Positions 8,935 through 18,273 are shown, numbered from the stretch's first letter. The stretch is DNA of 64,000 nucleotides from Sphingobacterium griseoflavum (GCF_014653155.1 NZ_BNAF01000002.1:62001-126000); one strand, 5' to 3'. Numbers and translations are program-made. The notes: generated by a model not told the origin, from the letters alone.

Positions 8935-8947
8935 GTTACTGCTCTTC
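8920..8947. terminator. Hairpin between convergent genes, spanning a stop codon
   Basis: GAAGAGCAG (8920-8928) pairs perfectly with CTGCTCTTC (8939-8947) around a 10-nt loop containing the regulator's TAG stop. There is no T-tract, so it is a weak intrinsic terminator candidate or a 3'-end stabiliser. Confidence 0.4.
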
Positions 8948-8959
8948 AGCTCCTACACA

Positions 8960-10105
8960 TTATCTACTCAGTTGCGCGATCGTTATTTCCGGAATATCGG
9001 CAACATTTGGCATACTTAATTCTTTTTGTTTTTTATAATAGTAACCGTTGTGCTCATCTAGATCCCATAGTAAGGGGGAAAGAAACCGGATACAATTGGT
9101 GAAGCCTTGGTCTGTGGCTTTCGAACTCCCAGTGTCCTTCGAATTTCTTGCCTCATTCTCTATCTCAAAGGGTCCCTCAAATCCGCGCCTGTGCAAGACG
9201 TTGACAAAATCGTTCCAGTCCATATGGTCAGAGCCGCCAAAACCGGGCAACATCGCTTCATAGTGATGACGATCCCAATCGTTTTTCGGTATAGCAACGT
9301 TCGCTTGCCGAGCCAAGTTGGGGTCTACGTGCTGCATAGGATACATCCCACCCCATTCGATACGCGCCTTGGTTTTTAAATTCCTCGTTGTTTTAACATG
9401 GATGCGCTTCAACCGCGAAATGTCCATCTGCTCCACCACATCGACCGGATTAGTATTCTGCCAAATATCATGCGATGGATCGTAAATCTCTCCGTGTGCC
9501 TTGCTTGGTATGATCGTATACATTAATTTTCGGGCGGCTAATACGCCTGGCAAATTGTTGTAAGTGCTTGTGTAACGCGCCGATCGCCAACCTTCCATCG
9601 GACAATTTTCGTATACGATGGTTACACCGAGATCTTCGGCATACTTCACTATCGGTGTAAAAACACGTTCATACTCTTCGAGGTTCTTTTGAAAACCATC
9701 GATTTCGTTACCTAGCTCATGATTATACCCCACAAATGTTCCCACTTTCACATCATTGGAATCTCCACCAAGGAGATGTGCGATACGAATAAGCCTTAGG
9801 AGATGGTTTTGGTTATTTACTCTTTCGACGGGGTCGCCTCCGATCATGTTTTCAAAAGCCCCCAAGGAAAGACTAAGTTCAGCCTGATTAAACTGGTCGA
9901 TCAAGGTACGACCGTTCTCGGCAGAGAAGCCCTCATAGGCTAGGTGTGTTGCGGTATGGTCAGAACGAGTTCCATCTTTTCTGAATACGCAGAGGTCGAT
10001 CCCTTGGGCGCCGACAGCTTTAGAGGTCCGAATCAGCTCATCCAAAGACAATTTATCATACGCTGAACTCATGACCCAAATGGGATTATTTAGTTTATTC
10101 ACCAT
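8960..10105 (-). CDS. Sugar phosphate isomerase/epimerase-like TIM-barrel protein
   Basis: This 381-aa protein belongs to the xylose-isomerase-like / AP endonuclease 2 superfamily. Likely metal ligands sit on successive strands: Glu in VTIVYENCPMEG, His and Asp in YDPSHDIWQNT, His in RIHVKTTR and Glu in GPFEIENEA. Families of this type isomerise or epimerise sugars, inositols or their phosphates in the cytosol; the substrate cannot be assigned. No signal peptide is seen. It stands alone between a convergent regulator and the Hc1 gene, with no sugar kinase, dehydrogenase or transporter beside it. Confidence 0.82.
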   Translation of the reverse strand: MVNKLNNPIWVMSSAYDKLSLDELIRTSKAVGAQGIDLCVFRKDGTRSDHTATHLAYEGFSAENGRTLIDQFNQAELSLSLGAFENMIGGDPVERVNNQNHLLRLIRIAHLLGGDSNDVKVGTFVGYNHELGNEIDGFQKNLEEYERVFTPIVKYAEDLGVTIVYENCPMEGWRSARYTSTYNNLPGVLAARKLMYTIIPSKAHGEIYDPSHDIWQNTNPVDVVEQMDISRLKRIHVKTTRNLKTKARIEWGGMYPMQHVDPNLARQANVAIPKNDWDRHHYEAMLPGFGGSDHMDWNDFVNVLHRRGFEGPFEIENEARNSKDTGSSKATDQGFTNCIRFLSPLLWDLDEHNGYYYKKQKELSMPNVADIPEITIAQLSR

Positions 10106-10140
10106 AAAAATACTGTGCTAAGTTTATCCGTAAATATACT

Positions 10141-10162
10141 AAAAAAGCCCTTAAAGGGCTTT
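10141..10162 (-). terminator. Terminator of the Hc1 gene
   Basis: On the minus strand a 7-bp GC-containing stem (10144-10150 with 10156-10162) is followed by a T6 run. It lies 27 bp past the Hc1 stop codon. Confidence 0.75.
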
Positions 10163-10188
10163 CCGAATTCGCTATGTATAAGAATTCA

Positions 10189-10374
10189 TTATTTCTTATT
10201 CTTCAGCTCCTGTATCCCTAGGCGCAGATCCTGTGACAGGTTTTTGATGTCTTGCAGGCCTTTTCTAACGCGTGTTCCGGCGGCGCTATTTCCTTTCACA
10301 AAGAATTTATCCGCGTCGGCTTCCAAGCCATCTACTAATGCTTTCAGCTCGTTGAATTTATCAATACTAGCCAT
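10189..10374 (-). CDS. Histone H1-like (Hc1 family) small protein
   Basis: This 61-aa protein contains the Bacteroidota Hc1 pattern: an N-terminal helix FNELKALVDGLEADADKF, then GNSAAGTRVRKGLQDIKNL and a Lys-rich end (IQELKNKK). The family is named after chlamydial Hc1 and is presumed to bind DNA in the nucleoid; direct evidence in Bacteroidota is limited, so function is inference. It is flanked by terminators on both sides (10141-10162 and 10461-10490), which indicates a monocistronic transcript. Confidence 0.88.
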   Translation of the reverse strand: MASIDKFNELKALVDGLEADADKFFVKGNSAAGTRVRKGLQDIKNLSQDLRLGIQELKNKK

Positions 10375-10460
10375 AATTGAAATGATTTAAGTGTTATAAT
10401 CTATTAATAATTAATTGCTTTATAAAAGTAGTACCTTTTGGCAAATAAAAAAATTTTTAT

Positions 10461-10490
10461 AAAAAAAAGACAGCGCGTACGCTGTCTTTT
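10461..10490 (-). terminator. Terminator of ftsZ / dcw cluster
   Basis: A perfect 11-bp stem (10465-10475 with 10480-10490), including GACAGCG/CGCTGTC, closes a CGTA loop. On the minus strand it runs into an A8/T8 tract, 22 bp after the ftsZ stop. Confidence 0.9.
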
Positions 10491-10511
10491 CTATAAATAA
10501 ATAAGTGTAGT

Positions 10512-12218
10512 CTAGTCTACGTTGTCGTGTAGGAAAGAATTATTGGGTCGTATTTCTGTCTCACCTTCATCAAAGGACAACGTGAACCTGGAAACTTGAG
10601 ATTGCGAAGAATGGGGCACATCTTCCAGCGCTTTTTGCCTTCTCTTGTAAGCCGGTTCATTCTCCAACTCTTGCAAGCCGTTACTTGACTTCAATTTCAT
10701 GCTCAACTCTTTCAGACGAAGGATACGCTCTTTCGTTTTCATCAGCTGATCTTCAAAATCCATCTCTTTATGTTCTTCTTGTGCTGCTGGCGAATCGTTA
10801 AAAGTATTACTCGTCGCAGGTGCTCCTTGTTCGCTTTCCTTTTCCTCGCCAGCACGGTATGTATCAAAAACCGAAGGAAGTTTGAATTCAAACATCGAAG
10901 GTGAGGTCTTCAATTCAAATCCACCATTATTCTCAATCGAGGGTTCTTGCGCCTGCTCAGGTTCATCCAAACTGAGCGTATGACGTATGACCTGTGGTTC
11001 CTCGTTTTTCACAATTGACGAATGAATAGGTTTGGGCGATGTAAAAAGATCTACCGGAGGCGGAGAGGAAATCGCTGACGGACCTGATGGTATCGAGTTT
11101 TGTACAGGCTTAACATGTGTCGATTGAGTCGTAGCTGGCTCGGGCGTTGCAGCGAATTGATTTTGAACGATAGGTTTAACGAACTGATTTGCGACAGGTT
11201 CAGGGGTTAAGGGTAACGCAATTTTTTCCTTCTCCTTTTCTTTCACGCGTTCTTCGGCAGTCTGAAAACCGGTAGCAATGATGGTAACGGACAGCTCATC
11301 CTCGAAATGCTCATCAATACAGTTACCCCAAATCAAATCCGCAGACAGGCCGGCTTTCTCTTGGATATAATCGGTCACAATCGCCACTTCGTCCATCGTT
11401 ACTTCTTTTCTTCCAGAAGTAATGTTCAGTAAGATATAACGTGCTCCTTCAATCTCATTATCTTTCAACAAAGGAGACGCGAGAGCACCTGTAACTGCTT
11501 CGATAGCACGGTTTTCACCGGAAGAAATAGCATTCCCCATAATAGCGACGCCACTATCGTTCATCACGGTACGAACATCTTTAAAGTCGACGTTCACATA
11601 GCCCGGAATGGTGATAATCTCAGCGATGCCTTTTGCTGCCGTCGTCAAGATATCATCGGCTTTGGCAAAGGCTGCAGTCATAGTTAAATTACCAAATATT
11701 TCGCGCAGTCGATCATTGGAAATTACTAAATAAGAATCTACATATTTTCGCAGCTCTTCCAGACCTTCCTCAGCTTGGGAACGACGACGCTTACCTTCGA
11801 ATGTAAAAGGTGTAGTAATGATAGCAACGGTAAGTATACCCAGCTCTTTGGCTGCTTTGGCCAACACCGGACTTGCACCTGTACCCGTTCCGCCGCCCAT
11901 TCCTGCTGTGATAAATAGCATCTTGGTATTGGTACCCAGCATCCGTTTGATGTCCTCAATACTTTCAATAGCGGAATTCTCGCCCACATCAGGATCAGCA
12001 CCGGCGCCCATTCCCTCTGTTAAGCTAGCGCCCAGTTGAACTTTGTTCGGAATGGGACTCAACTCCAACGCTTGCGCATCCGTATTACAAACGATGAAAT
12101 CTACTCCACTAATCCCCTGCTTGTACATGTGATTAACGGCATTGCCCCCGCCACCACCCACACCAATAACCTTGATTATCGATGATTGTTCCTTTAACAT
12201 TTCAAATTGTATCGACAT
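10512..12218 (-). CDS. ftsZ: Cell division protein FtsZ
   Basis: This 568-aa tubulin-like GTPase forms the Z ring. Residues 1-320 are the core: IKVIGVGGGGGNAV at the N-terminus, the tubulin signature GGGTGTG at 108-114, and the T7-loop NVDFKDVRTVM. A long low-complexity Pro/Gln/Thr/Ser-rich linker (about 325-530) follows. The protein ends in the Bacteroidota C-terminal peptide RPNNSFLHDNVD, which docks to FtsA. The linker makes it much longer than E. coli FtsZ (383 aa) but is usual for the phylum. It is the last gene of the dcw cluster, with a strong terminator after it and a 140-bp gap with a striking hairpin before it. Confidence 0.97.
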   Translation of the reverse strand: MSIQFEMLKEQSSIIKVIGVGGGGGNAVNHMYKQGISGVDFIVCNTDAQALELSPIPNKVQLGASLTEGMGAGADPDVGENSAIESIEDIKRMLGTNTKMLFITAGMGGGTGTGASPVLAKAAKELGILTVAIITTPFTFEGKRRRSQAEEGLEELRKYVDSYLVISNDRLREIFGNLTMTAAFAKADDILTTAAKGIAEIITIPGYVNVDFKDVRTVMNDSGVAIMGNAISSGENRAIEAVTGALASPLLKDNEIEGARYILLNITSGRKEVTMDEVAIVTDYIQEKAGLSADLIWGNCIDEHFEDELSVTIIATGFQTAEERVKEKEKEKIALPLTPEPVANQFVKPIVQNQFAATPEPATTQSTHVKPVQNSIPSGPSAISSPPPVDLFTSPKPIHSSIVKNEEPQVIRHTLSLDEPEQAQEPSIENNGGFELKTSPSMFEFKLPSVFDTYRAGEEKESEQGAPATSNTFNDSPAAQEEHKEMDFEDQLMKTKERILRLKELSMKLKSSNGLQELENEPAYKRRQKALEDVPHSSQSQVSRFTLSFDEGETEIRPNNSFLHDNVD

Positions 12219-12311
12219 AAAATAACCCTATTTAACTCTTGTTAAACCACTTAGATAAACGCCCATAGGTTCAACAATTCCAATGTAATAATACCAATTT
12301 ATTCACCATAG

Positions 12312-12357
12312 TTTTCCACAATTGTTAAATTGTGGAAAAATGCCCATTTGTGGATAA
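12312..12357. promoter_or_regulatory. DnaA-box-like cluster and hairpin between ftsA and ftsZ
   Basis: Three 9-mers resembling the DnaA box TTATCCACA occur in 46 bp: TTTTCCACA at 12312-12320, its inverse TGTGGAAAA at 12331-12339, and the exact inverse consensus TGTGGATAA at 12349-12357. The first two form a perfect 12-bp inverted repeat (12312-12323 with 12328-12339) around a GTTA loop. No T-tract follows in the direction of ftsZ transcription, so it is not an obvious terminator. DnaA binding is inference. Confidence 0.45.
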
Positions 12358-12358
12358 C

Positions 12359-13723
12359 TTACTTTTTACCAATAAAGGTGTCATCGTCAATTCCAGCGTC
12401 GTCTTTAATAAAATCAGACAAAATTTTAGTGAACCAGCTTTCTTTCTTACGCTTTTCTTCGGCAATTTCCGTAACGTTCTCTTTCGTGACTTTTTTCGTG
12501 GCCATTTCCTGATGGGTAGCTTCATCTTCTTCAATCGCCTGCACACCCTTAATCAAAAGTCCGATTGACGTCGCATACATCGGGCTTTTCAACTCTTCCA
12601 ACGCTTGCTTGTTAAGCATTTCCGTTTTCGCTAAATATTCGTTTGGATAGCCAATACGACAGCCGATGCCGGTGATATATTCGACCAACTGCACCAAGTG
12701 CTTCAATTGAGCACCACCACCTGTAATGACAATACCAGCAATCAACCTATCTTCGTAGCCTGATGATTTGATCTCATAATACACATGTTCGATAATTTCC
12801 TCCATACGTGCTTGGATGATATAGGCCAAGTTTTTGACAGAAATCTCCTTTGCCTCGCGCCCGCGGATACCAGGTACGCAGATCACCTCATTATCTTTAT
12901 TTTCGTCGGCCAAAGCAGAGCCATAGCGTACTTTCAGTTGCTCGGCTTGGTTGCGTAATACCGAACAACCTTGCTTAATATCTTCCGTAACAATATTACC
13001 ACCCAATGGAATAACCGCCGTATGACGAATAATCCCTTCGTGAAAGATAGCGACGTCCGTAGTACCGCCACCAATATCAACTAAAACAACACCAGCAGTC
13101 TTTTCTTCTTCGTCTAACACAGCTTCAGACGAGGCAAGAGGTTCCAAAACCAACGAGGAAACCTCAAGATCCGCATTGTCTACACAGCGTTTGATATTAC
13201 GGATATCGGTAACCCTGCCGGATATAATATGAAAATTCGCTTCCACGCGGCGACCGGCCATTCCAATAGGTTCTTTAATACCAGGTTCATTGTCTATGGT
13301 AAACTCTTGCGGCAGCACGTGGATAATTTCCTCACCAGGAGGAAGCACCAATTTATACATGTCTGAGATCAATTGTTCCACATCTAAACGACCGACCTCG
13401 TCGTAGTCACGTTTGGTAAGAATACCACGGTGTTGGATACTCTTGATGTGCTGACCCGCGATCCCGACGTTGACCACCTTAATATCTACGTTAGATTGCC
13501 CCTCAGCAATTGCAACGGCCTCACGGATACTGCTCACTGTCTTTTGAATATTGGCAACGACGCCCCGATTTACACCTGAAGATTCTGCCTTCCCCACACC
13601 TAATAGCTCAATCTTGGTGCTACCACTACGACGTCCGACGGTTACGCAAATCTTCGTGGTTCCGATATCCAACCCTACGATGATTGGATTCTCCTTTTCG
13701 TTTTCTGCTAATCTTGGTTTCAT
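12359..13723 (-). CDS. ftsA: Cell division protein FtsA
   Basis: This 454-aa actin-like protein tethers FtsZ to the membrane. Seen in order are the phosphate 1 motif IIVGLDIGTTKICVTVG, the 1C domain (VNVGIAGQHIKSI), phosphate 2 (GVVLVDIGGGTTDVAIF) and the adenosine motif (AGIVITGGGAQL). A C-terminal extension ends in a likely amphipathic membrane helix (KESWFTKILSDFI). It is in the standard ftsQ-ftsA-ftsZ order, 45 bp downstream of ftsQ. Confidence 0.96.
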   Translation of the reverse strand: MKPRLAENEKENPIIVGLDIGTTKICVTVGRRSGSTKIELLGVGKAESSGVNRGVVANIQKTVSSIREAVAIAEGQSNVDIKVVNVGIAGQHIKSIQHRGILTKRDYDEVGRLDVEQLISDMYKLVLPPGEEIIHVLPQEFTIDNEPGIKEPIGMAGRRVEANFHIISGRVTDIRNIKRCVDNADLEVSSLVLEPLASSEAVLDEEEKTAGVVLVDIGGGTTDVAIFHEGIIRHTAVIPLGGNIVTEDIKQGCSVLRNQAEQLKVRYGSALADENKDNEVICVPGIRGREAKEISVKNLAYIIQARMEEIIEHVYYEIKSSGYEDRLIAGIVITGGGAQLKHLVQLVEYITGIGCRIGYPNEYLAKTEMLNKQALEELKSPMYATSIGLLIKGVQAIEEDEATHQEMATKKVTKENVTEIAEEKRKKESWFTKILSDFIKDDAGIDDDTFIGKK

Positions 13724-13768
13724 ATGCTGTGTATTTGTTGCTGTATATATTATTTTTCTCTGTGTTAC

Positions 13769-14596
13769 TTAATTCATTTTCATCTTTGTCTGCAGGCTAT
13801 CAAGCATCCACCCTTCTTTACGCTCGCAGATAATCTGTCCGTCGTATTTGACATTAACCTTCTCGTAGGCATCCGAGCCCACGCGCGGCAAAATATTCTT
13901 GTAAAAAACGACCAATCTGTCCAATTTTTCTTCTAGTTTGACGGCATTCCCCAATACCAATTGCTGATTTCCCACGCGAGGGACAATTTCGATATCTCCG
14001 AAGTCGTTCACATAAAGCTGCACGATTTGGTTACTCCACAACGGATCTCCTTTTACATGTGCTACGATCCGGAGCAAGTCCTTCACCAACGCTGTTTCCA
14101 CCGTGTCCAGCGCCTTTCGGTAGCTTTCCTTAATATTTCCGTTGGCCACCAACACATGCGGAACATAGCGCAACGTCACGGGCACCTTAGCTCCTTTCGT
14201 ATCGATATAGTACTCGTTTCCATTCTTGTTCACAATGCGCAATACAACTTCTCTTTGCTGAACAGCGATTTGCAATACCCCGTCCATATCCACATAGATT
14301 TCTGCTGCAGACACGTACGGGAGCTCCAACAATGCCTGTTCGATTTTTTGGACAGGGATATATCGCAATGGTTTCCCAACGACCTGTCCAAATTTGCCTT
14401 TTACGAGATCCGAAATATCATGTTGATCAATAAAGGCTTCTTTGCCTTCCACCATAACCCGCATAGAGGTGCATACTTGTGCATCGGCCTTCTTGTTGAC
14501 CACACCCATCAGCATGCCTACACCTATCAGTGCGACGACCGTCAGGCATCCATAGCCCAAAATCCTCCAAGGTATGTTGCGCATTCGGTTAGGCAT
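13769..14596 (-). CDS. ftsQ: Cell division protein FtsQ
   Basis: This 275-aa bitopic membrane protein has a short cytoplasmic N-terminus, one TM helix (about residues 10-30, GCLTVVALIGVGMLMGV) and a periplasmic region with POTRA-like and FtsQ domains (IEQALLELPYVSAAEIYVDMDGVLQIAVQQR). It bridges early and late divisome proteins. Sequence conservation is low in the family; position between murC and ftsA supports the call. Its start overlaps murC by 8 bp, implying translational coupling. Confidence 0.9.
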   Translation of the reverse strand: MPNRMRNIPWRILGYGCLTVVALIGVGMLMGVVNKKADAQVCTSMRVMVEGKEAFIDQHDISDLVKGKFGQVVGKPLRYIPVQKIEQALLELPYVSAAEIYVDMDGVLQIAVQQREVVLRIVNKNGNEYYIDTKGAKVPVTLRYVPHVLVANGNIKESYRKALDTVETALVKDLLRIVAHVKGDPLWSNQIVQLYVNDFGDIEIVPRVGNQQLVLGNAVKLEEKLDRLVVFYKNILPRVGSDAYEKVNVKYDGQIICERKEGWMLDSLQTKMKMN

Positions 14597-15950
14597 TCTC
14601 CAACAGTTCTTTTAAGGGTTTAACCAATCTGTCAATATCTCCGGCTCCGACTGTCACAACTAGCTCTGGCCTTTCGACTTTCACGATATCCAATACGGCC
14701 GCTGGCGAAACCAGCCGTTTATTCGCTATGCCGACTTTATCCAACAACCAAGCCGATGTCACCCCTTCTATGGGTTGTTCGCGTGCCGGGTAGATATCCA
14801 TCAATAAAAGCTCGTCGGCCATCCCTAGCACTTCAGCAAAACCCTCTACGAAATCGCGTGTACGACTGAATAGATGCGGCTGAAAAATAACCGTCAGCTT
14901 TTTCCTGGGATACAGCTTACGCATGGATGCTAAAAAAGCACGCAGCTCTTCTGGATGATGTGCGTAATCATCGATATAGGTAGCTCGATCGGTTCGGACA
15001 ATATATTCAAAGCGCCGTTTTGCCCCACGAAACGAGGTCAATGCTTGACGGATTGCTGCCTCGTCGATGTTCAAAGAAAGTGCTACCGTAATCGCCGCAA
15101 CCGCGTTTTCCACATTATGAATCCCCGGAATTCCCAAATGTAGATTCGAAATTGTGGCACCCTCTTTCCGGCAATAGTCAAAATAAAACTCTCCGGAAAC
15201 TACCCGTATGTCTTTAGCGTATGCGTCACATATCTCTTCTTTTGCATAGGTTAATGATCCCGTGAACGGCAAACCTTTTTTAACAATAGATATGCCAGTT
15301 TCTACAACACGCCCCAAAAACAAAGCAAAGGATTCAATCAGATGCTTTTCGTCACCATAAATATCCAAATGATCTGCGTCTGCAGAAGTGACTATTGCTA
15401 TGTTGGGGTGCAAGGTCAAGAAGGAGCGGTCATATTCATCTGCTTCCACGACCACCACATTATTTGCGCCGTACAGTACATTCGTATTGTAATTTGAGCT
15501 GATACCCCCGAGGAAAGCAGAACAATCATAGCCTGAATCTTTCAATATATGTGCAATCATCGTGGAGGTTGTTGTTTTCCCGTGCGTACCCGCGACAGCA
15601 ATCGTAAACCTGCTCGCGCTGATGATGCCCAAAACCTCCGATCGCTTATATAACGTAAATCCTTTATCTAGGAAAAAGTTTTTTAAACGTAAATCTTTCG
15701 GAACAGCGGGCGTGAAAATAACCAATGTTTGCGCAGAAATTTCTTGGTAGTCAGCCGGCAGCAAGGATATATCGTCTTGATAGATAACTTCGATACCCTC
15801 GTCCTGCAACATTTTTGTCAAATCAGTTTCTGTCCTGTCATATCCTTTCACCTCGCATCCCAAATGACGAAAGTAGCGGGCCAAACCGCTCATACCGATA
15901 CCTCCGATTCCGAGTAGGTAAACACGTTTTATATGGTCGAGATTCATCAT
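14589..15950 (-). CDS. murC: UDP-N-acetylmuramate-L-alanine ligase
   Basis: This 453-aa cytosolic Mur ligase adds L-Ala to UDP-MurNAc. It shows the N-terminal dinucleotide-like loop LLGIGGIGMSGLARYF, the ATP-binding P-loop VAGTHGKTTTSTMIAH, the central VVEADEYDRSF and ADHLDIYG motifs, and the C-terminal DDYAHHPEEL and IFQPHLFSRTRDF typical of MurC. Two adjacent ATG codons (15950 and 15947) are possible starts; the first overlaps the murG stop in an ATGA junction. Confidence 0.95.
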   Translation of the reverse strand: MMNLDHIKRVYLLGIGGIGMSGLARYFRHLGCEVKGYDRTETDLTKMLQDEGIEVIYQDDISLLPADYQEISAQTLVIFTPAVPKDLRLKNFFLDKGFTLYKRSEVLGIISASRFTIAVAGTHGKTTTSTMIAHILKDSGYDCSAFLGGISSNYNTNVLYGANNVVVVEADEYDRSFLTLHPNIAIVTSADADHLDIYGDEKHLIESFALFLGRVVETGISIVKKGLPFTGSLTYAKEEICDAYAKDIRVVSGEFYFDYCRKEGATISNLHLGIPGIHNVENAVAAITVALSLNIDEAAIRQALTSFRGAKRRFEYIVRTDRATYIDDYAHHPEELRAFLASMRKLYPRKKLTVIFQPHLFSRTRDFVEGFAEVLGMADELLLMDIYPAREQPIEGVTSAWLLDKVGIANKRLVSPAAVLDIVKVERPELVVTVGAGDIDRLVKPLKELLENA

Positions 15951-17047
15951 TTATCTATCAATTTTAAAACTTCGTTTGCTATTAATTCATCAGCATCCAA
16001 CATGGCAAGCTTGCTAATCTGTTCGCTTAGCTCGAAACATTTCGATTCATCTGTGGCTAAGGACAAAATAGTATCGACCAAATTGGTTCGCGCGCTTACA
16101 TCGGACACCAATAGTGCAGCCCCCTTGCTTACCAGTGCTTTCGCATTCTTCGTTTGGTGGTCTTCAGCCACATTCGGAGAGGGCACTAGAATGACGGGCT
16201 TTCCTACAGCACAAAGTTCCGATATGGTACCCGCTCCGGCGCGCGACACCACGATATCGGCAGCGGCATAGGCATAATCCATACGCTGTAGGAAAGGCAA
16301 AAGCACCACACTGACAGGGAGTCTATCGATCAACGTGTTCTTTAAAGCCTCATAATAATAACTTCCGCATTGCCATATGACCTGCATGTCCTGATCGACA
16401 AACTGCTCCAAACCGCCCAATACACAATCATTCAGCGTTTTGGCTCCAAGACTTCCACCCGTTACCAATACTGTTTTTTTTCCCTTCTGCAAGCCAAAAG
16501 ATGCCAGACCTTCCGTCTTTCGACCTTCGATCTGTATGGACGAGCGACGAATAGGATTACCAGTCAGCAAGATCTTTTCCGCTGGAAAAAACTTGTCCAT
16601 CCCTTCGTAGGCCACACAAATCTTCTTGGCTTTTTTCCCTAAGCGTTTATTCGTTACACCTGCGTAGGAATTCTGTTCCTGAATCAATGTAGGTAGCCCC
16701 AATGCGTTTGCCATCATCAGCAGCGGACCAGAGGCATAACCACCTACACCTACCGCCACATCGGCTTCGAACGCCTTAATCAGCCGTCGCGCCTTCAGCA
16801 AACTACTCAACATTTTAAAGGGTAAACCCACGTTTTTCCACAAGGATTTTCGGTCTATACCTTGTATATCGAGGCCTACAATTTCGTAACCCGCAGCAGG
16901 TACGCGATCCATCTCCATACGACCGTTTGCGCCCACAAACAATAGGTCTATATCGGGCTGCAAACGGCGAAGGGCGTTCGCAATTGCTATCGCTGGAAAG
17001 ATATGTCCTCCAGTTCCGCCGCCGCTTATGATTACCTTATTTGCCAT
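15947..17047 (-). CDS. murG: UDP-GlcNAc:lipid I GlcNAc transferase MurG
   Basis: This 366-aa GT28 glycosyltransferase converts lipid I to lipid II on the inner face of the membrane. It has the N-terminal glycine loop ISGGGTGGHIFPAIAIANAL, then GVGGYASGPLL and IQEQNSYAGVTNK, and in the C-terminal half the second glycine loop (VLVTGGSLGA) and the donor-binding SRAGAGTISELCAVGKP. It overlaps murC by 4 bp and sits 9 bp after ftsW. Confidence 0.96.
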   Translation of the reverse strand: MANKVIISGGGTGGHIFPAIAIANALRRLQPDIDLLFVGANGRMEMDRVPAAGYEIVGLDIQGIDRKSLWKNVGLPFKMLSSLLKARRLIKAFEADVAVGVGGYASGPLLMMANALGLPTLIQEQNSYAGVTNKRLGKKAKKICVAYEGMDKFFPAEKILLTGNPIRRSSIQIEGRKTEGLASFGLQKGKKTVLVTGGSLGAKTLNDCVLGGLEQFVDQDMQVIWQCGSYYYEALKNTLIDRLPVSVVLLPFLQRMDYAYAAADIVVSRAGAGTISELCAVGKPVILVPSPNVAEDHQTKNAKALVSKGAALLVSDVSARTNLVDTILSLATDESKCFELSEQISKLAMLDADELIANEVLKLIDK

Positions 17048-17056
17048 GCTTTCTTA

Positions 17057-18250
17057 CTAAATTGTACCGACCACCACTTTTTTTGTCCTTGGTGCTTCGT
17101 ATAATTCCTCTTTATCCTTCAATTCTTCAATATTGCGACTCACACTCAAGATGATACCAAGTGCGACGCTCGTAAACAAGATCGATGTTCCCCCCATACT
17201 CACCAACGGTAGCGGAACACCGGTGACCGGACCTAAACCAACGGCAACGGCCATATTTGCCAACGCTTGGATTGTCAGGCTAAACCCAAGGCCAGCTGCC
17301 AAAAAAGCTCCAAAAGCGCGCGGACTCAACGTGACAATCCGTATACAACGATACATCAGCGCCATATAAAGTGCCAACAGTATGGCGCCACCCAATGTAC
17401 CATACTCCTCGACGATAATAGCGAAAATGAAATCGGAATACGGGTGAGGCAATAGATTACGCCCAACACTATTTCCAGCCCCCTTGCCGAAAAATTCACC
17501 GGAAGCGATGGTCATTTTCGCGAGATTTGCTTGGTAATTTTTATCTTCTTGAAAAGAAACTGTCCCGCTGGCCACCTCTTCTGAACGAAAAAAACCTTCG
17601 ATACGGCTGAAGTATGTAGTCCGCCTCGGTCCCACAGCAATTACGATCAAACCGAGCAGACCTACGCCCAAAGAGACGATAGCAATTTGCTTGAACGAAA
17701 TACGCCCGATTAATAGCAAAAGAATACTGGTACCGAAAAGCATCAGCGCAGTGGATAAATTTGCCCACGCGATCAGCACGAATACCGCACAAACAGCGCC
17801 CATTATGGGAACAAACGACTTCTTCACATCTTTGATATCTTCTTGTTTACGCGATAGCATACGTGCTAAAAATGTGATGAGAGCCAATTTTGCCAAATCC
17901 GATGTTTGGAAAGTTTGATTTATCACGGGAATGGTAACCCAGCGACTCGCATCGTTCACCTTGTTTCCACCGATCAGGGTAAACAACAACAGCGGTATGG
18001 TAATGATCATGAGTAGTTTAGAAATGCCCGCGTAATAGCGGTAATCCAACTTATGTGACAGATACATTAATCCAATACCTATGGCGATAATGGAGAAGTG
18101 CTTAAAAAGGTATAGCTCTGTACCCTTTCCCTCTTTGTAGGCAAGCGTGCCTACCGAGCTGTATACCGCCAATAGCGACCAACCGGACAACACGATCACA
18201 ATGATCCATATCCACTTGTCTCCTTTTAGTTTGTTAAAAATCTGATCCAT
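17057..18250 (-). CDS. ftsW: Peptidoglycan polymerase FtsW (SEDS family)
   Basis: This 397-aa protein of about ten membrane helices belongs to the SEDS family (FtsW/RodA). It has an early WxLLAVYSS motif, DLAKLALITFLARML, an extracellular loop with GAGNSVGRNLLPHPYSDFIFAIIVEEYG, and GLGPVTGVPLPLVSMGGTSILF near the C-terminus, all conserved in the family. Its location in the dcw cluster beside murG and ftsI assigns it to septal synthesis rather than to RodA. Its partner transpeptidase is the FtsI encoded upstream. Confidence 0.95.
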   Translation of the reverse strand: MDQIFNKLKGDKWIWIIVIVLSGWSLLAVYSSVGTLAYKEGKGTELYLFKHFSIIAIGIGLMYLSHKLDYRYYAGISKLLMIITIPLLLFTLIGGNKVNDASRWVTIPVINQTFQTSDLAKLALITFLARMLSRKQEDIKDVKKSFVPIMGAVCAVFVLIAWANLSTALMLFGTSILLLLIGRISFKQIAIVSLGVGLLGLIVIAVGPRRTTYFSRIEGFFRSEEVASGTVSFQEDKNYQANLAKMTIASGEFFGKGAGNSVGRNLLPHPYSDFIFAIIVEEYGTLGGAILLALYMALMYRCIRIVTLSPRAFGAFLAAGLGFSLTIQALANMAVAVGLGPVTGVPLPLVSMGGTSILFTSVALGIILSVSRNIEELKDKEELYEAPRTKKVVVGTI

Positions 18251-18273
18251 CAGCGCAACTGTTTATTAGGTCC

